A stretch of 64,000 bases of DNA, from the NCBI GenBank assembly GCA_013399305.1, contig VXAI01000446.1, positions 186,001 to 250,000 of the forward strand, read 5' to 3'. The notes beneath the pieces were generated by a model. That model was not told where the DNA came from. It ran no database searches and worked only from the letters and a program-made list of their open reading frames with translations. The position numbers were made by a program, and so were the translations under genes. Each line of letters begins with the position of its first letter. Position 1 is the first letter of the stretch. Source of the stretch: Rostratula benghalensis (taxonomy: Eukaryota; Chordata; Aves; Charadriiformes; Rostratulidae). Positions 48,656 to 57,600 of the stretch are shown piece by piece.

Positions 48656-51600
48656 GTTGCACATCTGGGGCCTGATCCTCAATATTCCGCCTGGCACCAC
48701 AGTGAGTTTTGAGTACAGAGGAAAAGCACGCTGGAGGGTGGGGTGGAAACTTTACTTGTGATTTCAGTGTCCACCTCTAGTGCACCGTGACTTGTGTATT
48801 GTGTTAAGCTTGCTTTGTCCTGAGGCCCAGCACAAGATTTCTCTGCTCTTACAGTGCCTGGTGCCGCTCCCAGGCAGGCTTTTGATACTGCATAGTTCTT
48901 GTGCTCAGTGTCAGCGCGAGGTGACTTTGATCCTCAGACACAGGGTGTGATCTCAAATTGACATATCAGTGTAGCTGTGGCCAACTGTAGCATTTGGTGA
49001 GGGCACACTTCTCCCTAAATATTGGCAAGACCTAGTGTGGTAGGACTCCTTTCCAGAGCTCAGTGTAAATGCCTTCTGTGTGTCTTTGTCCTGTCTGTGG
49101 AGAAACTTCTACCTGATGATCTAAGCCACCATTTGGGGGGCCTAAATTGACATTTTTTTATCCTAAGTTGAATTGCTCCTTTGGAAAATAGGAAAATGTA
49201 AATTGTAGTTTGGTTCTACTGATGCATTGAGAAGACAGGGTCTCCAAAATCTGGACTTCAGCAGGCTAAGAAGGAATTCATGGCATTACTATTAGCCAGC
49301 AATACTTTCGCTCGTTCCCTAGCATTGGAGTGTGAAGTCAGTGATGTTGTGCTGAGCCACAGAACCTTAGTGACCGCTCTTGTGCCTTACTGCTATGGAA
49401 GGTTTCTCTGTGCTGTTATCTTCCAGGCCCACAGGTGCACACATTTTCTTTGTAGCTTTCCAATTTTCTTTCCTGGAGAATGAGTAGCTTTACTATATGG
49501 TCAGATACAACTGTACATCTTATTGTTGATGTTCAGGAGTGCCATGCCACAGGCAAATACATTTGCAGGAGATACATCCCCTCCTAACTCTTTTTTTTTA
49601 TTTTCATAATATACAAGGGGCTCTTAGCTGGTGAACACAATTTCTCTGGGTTTTTCTGCTTTCTAAAGCCCAGGATCTTTAGTGATTTTATTATTTGCAA
49701 GACTAACTGTGAAATAATTTATTGCACTGTTTGTTACCTGGTGTCCAGCACTCCAGTTGCCACCCAGGCAGTATTTTAAGTGACCTTACAGTTTATGCCT
49801 GAGTGAGGTTTGAAGCTCAGGTTGAAAGTCTTGAGGACTTCCAAAGCGTATTTTGTTACTTAATATCAACAAATCTGGAAGACATAAAAAATAGATCTTG
49901 TAAGTGATCATAAAGTTGTTTTGAAAATAGCAGTAGTTCAGGTGCATTGAAATTAGCGGCTTACATTTGCAGAAAAACCCAGCAAAGAAATCAATTAGAA
50001 CGTGCTTAGTTCACCACTGCTTACTCCAGTTTTATAAGTACAAAGAACTCAGGAGGTAAAACTGGGATAATGCAGGTGTGAATCAAGCCTGTGGTTGCCA
50101 AGATTGCTTTTAAATTTCTTTCACTCCAATGTATGTAAATTCTGTGTGTGAATATAAAACAATGATGATCTGTTACAGAATTTCTTTCTGGGTTGTTCTG
50201 ATTAGAAAAAGACAAAATCTTTTTCAATAAAGATCTACAGTAACTTTCACATGGCTAGAGTGTTTTATTTCCTATCCTGAAGGGTAACCCAGCAATGGTT
50301 TAGCAATCTATTATTTCAATAACATATGTACAGGCTGGAACCACAGATTAGCTGTTAGACTTTCTGCTAATTTTGCACATTAAGGCAGACTAGAGGAACT
50401 TCACGATCCAGATACAGCCTGGAGGCGCTGTGTACTCCAGCATTCCTTACTCACAGAAGCACTGCTGCAGTTCAGATATTTGTTTGATCACTATTACCCT
50501 CTGTTGGCATCCCTGGGGCTGTGTGAATGTGCAGCCACAGCTAATGCTGAGCTTGACTGAAAATCAGCCTAGCTGTGAAGTTGCGTTTCTGCTTCCTGAA
50601 ATAGCAAGGTATGGCTCTGGGCTACAGAACTACCTGGGGGAAGAACTGATTGACTACCACCTTCTGACTAAAAAGTATCACATGCTGCTGTCTGGAGCTG
50701 AATGAACCCAGGGGCCTGTAGGGTGGTCTCCTCATGTGCAAGGGGGAATTTCAGAGCTACCTGTGCCCAGCACCCTTGTAAATAGCACCTGGTGACTCGA
50801 ATGGAAGTGGCGAGTTGCTCTGTTTCATTCTCTTCAGCTCCTGCCAGAGCCAAAAGTGAAGCGGTGGAGTGTTTTCCCTGTCCTTAAGGTCCATCTCACC
50901 AGCAAGCCCATAGATTGTGACAGCTCTTTGTCTTATGGACAAGATAAGGACGCAGTCCCCCTCTCACTAGTAGCTTTTATAAAGAAGTAGCGCTGAACAG
51001 GCTATAACTAAACTATCTGGAAGAGGCTGTTTGTTACCCTGGCTAGTGGGATATCACTGATGCATACAAGGTTGTGTCACCCCAACAAGTGATACATACA
51101 CACAGTATGGTACACTGGGCCTCAACATTAGGCTTTGTAGAGGACTTCGAGACCTCCTAGCACAAGGGCGAATCTCACCTGAAAGAAAGTGCTGAAGTGG
51201 AAAGGAGGCAGCGTGCCAGAGCTCAGGAGTGCTGAGGGCTCTTGAAAGCTGCAGTTGTTTTGAGGTGGGAAGCCCTTTCCATGGGAGTGGGTGCATGCAA
51301 GGTCAAGCTCTATGGGGCTATGGCATGGTTTTGTGGAACACTGGGTAGAAAACCCCCGAAGTGGCTATGCTACCCTGCAAAACTTTGCTCCAAGGGTGGT
51401 TCATGGCCAAGCAGTGATTGGTATCTTTATTTACTGTCTTAGAATTCTACATATTTATGCAGCTAAAGGTATGAGGGCGTATACGTTGGCAGCTGCAGAG
51501 CGCATGAAATTACTGCGAAGACTTGATGCCAAGGAACACAGAGGAAAGGTAATATGGACCACTTTATCCTGCAAACAGCAGTGTTTGGGATGGTCTTGGG

Positions 51601-54600
51601 CTTTGTATGACTGTATGACTGACAGCAATTGATGCCCTTAAAACCCAGCTCTGCCTCTCTGTTACTGCTAAAGTAGCCTTGGGCATTGACATGCCTTGCT
51701 TAGGTGCCTCTGGCACCTAAAGTTAGGTGGGATGAGAATGACCTCTTTCTCTTTTCAGCCCATGGTTCATAGAATGATCTAAGACAACATCGGTTCAGGA
51801 ATATATGTATATGTTGGCAGTAGTGCCTGAGAGCAAAGGTTTTATGAACAACAGATTTATGCTAAGAGTGTTGCATCTGGCATAAGCATTGTTTAAAAAA
51901 TGCTGGGCCTTTGTTGTCATCCAAATTAGGGCCAAAGAATACTGGAGAGAGTTTAGTAGAAGCTGGGCAATGCCCCCTATCTCATGACACCATGGGTACT
52001 AAGTGGGATTGAAAACCTGCCTGTGAGATGGTTTTGGCTTATGCACCACAATCCTTGGGATTCTAGATACCAGTCAGCCCAGACTGCCTTTCCCTGTGCC
52101 TTTTTTTATGATAGTGTCTGTTTCTAGACCCTCACATTTTATCTGCTCTGCTGCTTTTTTCAGACTCCTCTGCTGGTGGCCGTTACTGCCAGGCAGCCAG
52201 CTATTGTCTATGATTTGATCCAGACAGGAGCAGATGTGAATGCTGTAGACAACAAAGGGCAGTCAGCTTTACATCTTGCTGCAACATATGGGTATGACCA
52301 AGTTCTTCAGGTAGGAAAAGCTTTTATGGTTAAATTGGCAAGCAATATAACCCTACAATAAAGTCTCAGTATCGGTGTCTTTAAAAAAAACTGTCTCAGA
52401 AGGCAAGAGGTCAGTAAGCAATGAAGGCTGACCAAAGTTTCTTTTTCTATTATGTCATGAATTGTCTTCCCAGGTTACTCTTGTTTCAGGACCATACTTG
52501 CAGCTAACAGCCTCTTGGTACAGAGGAAATGGCTTTAGTGTATCTGTGGGGAAAATAAATTCTTTCTGCAGATCATAGCTCTAAATCTGCTCATAGCAGG
52601 CCAGGCAGAGCAGGCTTGCTCTGGCTTGAACCCCCAGTGTTGTACTGATGCCTCCTCAGAGGCTGCAGGCAGGTCTGGGCTGTGAGGAGAGGGAGCAATA
52701 ATAGCAGTGTGAGACTGAAGATTTTCCAGGGCATGAGAGAAACTAAACACTGCTGTATGGCCGGAATTCACCAGAACTTATATGACCGGATCTTCATTTC
52801 CCTATTGATTCACACATTTTTCTGTAGACAGGGTCTACATCTAAGTCGTCTGCCAGCCAGACTGTAACAGCCCTGAAGAGCAAATTAGCACATTAGAAAA
52901 GCCACTGTGGGAATTTTTGGAAGTGAGTATATAATATGGGAGAGAAGCATACTGGAACATCTCTTAAATGCTTAGCTGTTGGCTATAAAATGGAATTTAT
53001 AAAACGTGCCTGCCTTCATTCATGACATGAGACTGTGTAGGCAGCTTTAATGCAGAGTTTTGTTGCAGCAGCATGGCTGCTGATGAGTTTACCTGAAGGC
53101 AGGGCACAGAGTCCTCTGAGAATGAGGGATGTGTCAGTGGAAGTGCCAGGGAGTACCTGGCATGCTGGCAGTCCATCTCCACCGTTTGTTACTCTGCCTT
53201 GCGCATGCCCTGGGCTGAGTCATGAGCAGGCTGTTAATGTGTAACATTGTGAGTTCTTTGGAAAACAGGTGTTTCATTCATTGGGGAAAAGTTTTACATC
53301 CAGATGATTTCAACAAAGCCTCCCAGAGTGCCTTCGGGTGGTTTGTGTTTTGTTTGGATTTTTCTGTGTTGTTTTTTCTCCTTTGACGTAAAAAGGGAAT
53401 ATGCACTTGGGCTTGCTTCTCACTCTGGCCAAGGCCATGAAATGCTTTACAGATGGCTTATTTGTTTGTTTGTTTAATTGGTTTTTTCTAATGTATTAAC
53501 AGTCTAATCTCTAATCATCAGGGGGTTCAGAGCTGCTTGTCAATATTTGAAAAGACAATGAAAAGAGGTCTGGATAATCTTTCAGCAGAAGGATTCTATC
53601 CTGCTCATTGTCTGACTTGATAAGGTTCTGGAACAGTCACTGCACTGCAAAAATTCTTGGTCAAGATATGAACAACTCACTTTATTCAATAAAGAGTAAA
53701 AAATGCACTATCTGTAATAATAAAGACAAGGAGCTACTTGGCTGCATCCCATAGAATCTATAATTTTCCTAATGTGAAGAGTTTTTTTGCTCTGATAAAT
53801 CCAAGCAATGCTCATCTGCAGATCACTATTTCATGCCATTTATATGCTCTGCATCCTCATTGCTGCAGGCATTGCAACAAGCTGTTGTTTTAACCTGTGA
53901 CAATGCTGCACATCTGCTACACGTTAAAAAGAGAAAGTAAATAAATTCAGTCTAGAATTTCCAGTGTCAGCAAACCTTTAGGGAATAAAGTTTGGACATA
54001 CATGTCAAGGAGGGATTTTCATTCAGCCTTATCAAGAATAACTCAGAATAAATAAGAATTGGTGTTATTGATGCCTTCGCTTAATCCAGGGTGAAAGCAA
54101 GGAGGCTAGCACTCTTCAACTGGGGGCAGTGATTTAATTTTACTGTTCTGAATGGAGAACCTAATAATACTATACTGAGGAGGGGTTTAGGACAATAGAG
54201 AACATGATCATCTTGTGTAACCCTGAGTGTCCCTGCTAGGAAACAGATTCACAGCACTGAAATGTAGTGTCAAATAAGGGCTTAGTTTGTAGTTAAATGA
54301 TAATTATTGATTGTTTGTTTTAAAAGTTTGTTAATGTTGACTGGGTTTTGGCTTGGAGAGTATCCTACTGATCTGAACTTTTCCATTTCTTGGTTGCTTC
54401 TAGGTTATACTGTCACTAGGTTTTCCTCTTGATTTAGAAATGAAAGATTTTGAAGGTAAACCCCTTTATACAAGTATTTTATAGTGGTATAAAAAAATTA
54501 AAAACCATACAGCCTATGCCATTGAGTGATGTTCAGTGGTGTTTGGTGCTGTGCTAAGAGGCCAGAATGGCCTCAGAAACTGCCTGGGGGTGAGTTGTCA

Positions 54601-57600
54601 TAGCGTGCTCAAATGCCACAAAATTCAATGGGGCTGATGATTCAATGGCACAACTGGAACTGTGTACATGCTGAAGTCCCCTAGAAAGTGTCTATACAAC
54701 CTATATGGGATCTCTGAAACCAGAGAAGGGCTTGTGCCTTAGCAGCACATGTGCAGAGATGCATACGCTCTCCTGCCGGCCCTCACTTCCTCTCTGTACA
54801 TCACTATCTTCCTCCCGTACTTGGTTTTCCAGGCCATACCCCACTCCACTGTGCTGTCCTGGCCCACAACGCCCTATTCCGGGAGCAGAGTTGCCAGAAG
54901 TTGACAGAGGAGCAGCAGAAAGATCTTCAGCACCAGAGTGAAGAGCTGGAGTCCTGTATCCACCTCCTGGTGCACACAGGAGCCTCCATCTACAGCCGGG
55001 TAAGGGATGGGCTCAGTTAGCTCTGTGCTGTTTGTCTGGGAACTCTCCCCTGCCCTGCCTTATGCTTGTGCTATGCTCAGGCTATAGAATTGGAGAAAGG
55101 ATGAACTGCTGACAGAAGGACCAAGCCTGTTTCCCTTTGAAGTGAATGCTTGCAGAGTTAGTTGCTGCCATTTGGAGTTACTTTCTTGCAGCCTGAGGCA
55201 AATACTGGACAGTAAGAGGACCACTGAAAGGAAGGAGGTGCTCCACACTAGCTGCAGAGCTGGCCTGGACTTTTCTTCAATGGATTTATGTAATGTCTTC
55301 AAGTTGTTTTGCAGAACATTTCTTATTTTGTTTCATTTTCCTGTTTTTAAAAAGGATGTGAAAAGCAACAAGACAGTTCTTCATTACACAGTCCAGGATG
55401 GGAACGTCTCCTTGCTCAGATACTTCTTGGAGCTGAATGCTTTCAAGTCCAAGGACTTTGTCAACAACAAGGTGAGTCAGGCCACACATGGACAGGGTTT
55501 ATGTGCACATCCACAGGCAGTGGAGATGCTGAGGGCAGCGCGAGAGCTGTGCTGCGGTGGGAGGCTGTATGCAGACCAGATGGAGATGTTAGAAAATCTG
55601 TGGGGTCCCACAGAAACCAGTTATTTCCTTCCAGAAAAAAAGGCCTGTGGGAAGAGAAGAGCAACAGTTTGTGAATCTGAAATTCGTTTTTTAGTTAGTT
55701 TGTTTGTTTGTTTGTTTTTGTTTTTTACATGAAACTGCATTTTACAGTAAATAGATACTTCACCTGGAAAACAGTGACTGGGTTCAACTCTGAGCTGTGT
55801 CGTGAAATGCAGGCGTCTGTCCAGCAGGCTGACAGAATGAAAGTGCGAGATAACCAGAGAAGAGAAAGGACATGGGAAGTGGTTACTAGAGGAGGAATAT
55901 GAACTTTATTACGTGAGTCTGAAGACAGAAAAGGGATCTGCAATGATGCAATGGTTTGCTGTTGGCAGCAACGTAATAATGACAGACAGCATCTTAGAGT
56001 AGCCATGTATTGAGTAATCTCTCCTGTCAAAGATGCCATCCATAGGAAGGACAAAGCTATTTCAGTTAAGGGAGGTGGTGACTCTTTCTGCCTTAAACAT
56101 TATTTGCAAGTTTTCTGGCTCTGCTTGTGCACTGGCACAAACTGGTTATTGTGATGGCTGCCTGTGAGTTTGAGCCTGGAGTATCAAAATATTCACAGGG
56201 CTGACCAAACCCTAACAGCTGCCAGGAGCAGTAACAGAAGATGGACACGTGCCACAGGCAGTGAACCGATGGCTCACATTGGCAGGCAGGTGAATCATGG
56301 GCAAACTAGCTCTTTGAAGCCAGGCAACATCCTTGCTGAGCATGTGGGAGCCTAGGCACTGTGGCAAGTAGATGACCTGTGACTCTGGGAGCTTGAGACC
56401 CCACTTTTGGCACTCTGTACAACCCTGTCTACTGAGATGAAGTTTTGCTAGCATTGGTTCCTCAGTGCAGGGTTTCTGGAGGCACAGCCATTCTTAGGAT
56501 GTATAAAGCAAGCTAAAAACCTCAGTGCTGCTCTTGTGTTGCCCGTGCTGCCCCATACTTCACCTCTGAGCAGATACCAAGCAGTGACACTATCTTGCAA
56601 ATGTATCTGTTTCACCCACCCTTCTAAGCAAAAATCCTGACATTCCTGTGCCTTAGCTGAGACATTGCTCTGCACCATTGGCCAGAGCTTTGGCTCTTGA
56701 CTAGCTGCCCCCTCTCAGCATGACTAAGCAGGTGATTCTGCATGCTTCTGCAGAAGGGTGCCCTTGATCAGTAAAGAACAGAAGGGGGAGGACCAGGCTA
56801 GGGATCTCTATTTTGAGAAGATCTGTGTATTACTTTTTCATTTCATCAGTTTCAGTCTCTTAGCCTTGGTTGTACTCCCTAGAGCATCCACGTGCTTGTG
56901 TCCATCAGAAAGGAATTAAATGTTTTCTATCAACTCAGTTACTGAGGGGAAGCAGCCACTGGGTATCTTCACTTTCCCCCTTTCCTCCCCCCCCAGTTTT
57001 CTGTTGGACTGGAGGAAACATGTTTTGCTTTGTGTATGTGGGTAATAACATTGAGCTTCTGTCTTTCTGTACAGTGAAGGGCTCTATGCTGGCTTTTCAC
57101 TACATTCTTTCTGTATCTTTTTAGAGCCATTAGGCAGGTGCTAGCTTGTCCATGGGAGTCTGCTGTTGTCTCTTGATCACAATCCTATGAGAGCTTCCTG
57201 CTATGATAGGATCACTCAAAGTCCTCAGTCATGTTGGTGAGCTGTCTGGGACAGTGAGAAATATGATGGCAAGGCTGTTTGATACCCATCCTGGCTTTTT
57301 TGCTCTTCCAAGTGTGAAGGAGATAAGAAAACAGGCATGCTGGAGTCCATGTTTTAGCTTCCGTGGCTCACCCACTGCTTGCTGTGGTTGTCCCGTTCCA
57401 AATTCATTTCCCAGTGGACTTCACAATGCAAAAAGTATTGAGGCCTTTGAAGTATTTTTTTTACCTGGAGGATTCCTAGAGCCCACATATTACTGCTCTG
57501 CACCATTGTCTCACATATGCCCTATTAAAGTCAATGGGAGGCTTCCAGATCAGGCATCGTCAGATTGCCTTGTTTTCTTAGCCCCATTTCTGGATTTGGA

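Noticed and set aside
48656..51442. Independent promoter and first exon for a stand-alone NFKBID-like gene
   Set aside because: I found no exon with a phase-2 end carrying the acidic pre-ankyrin motif other than POU2AF1 exon 5. The option stays open as the main alternative.
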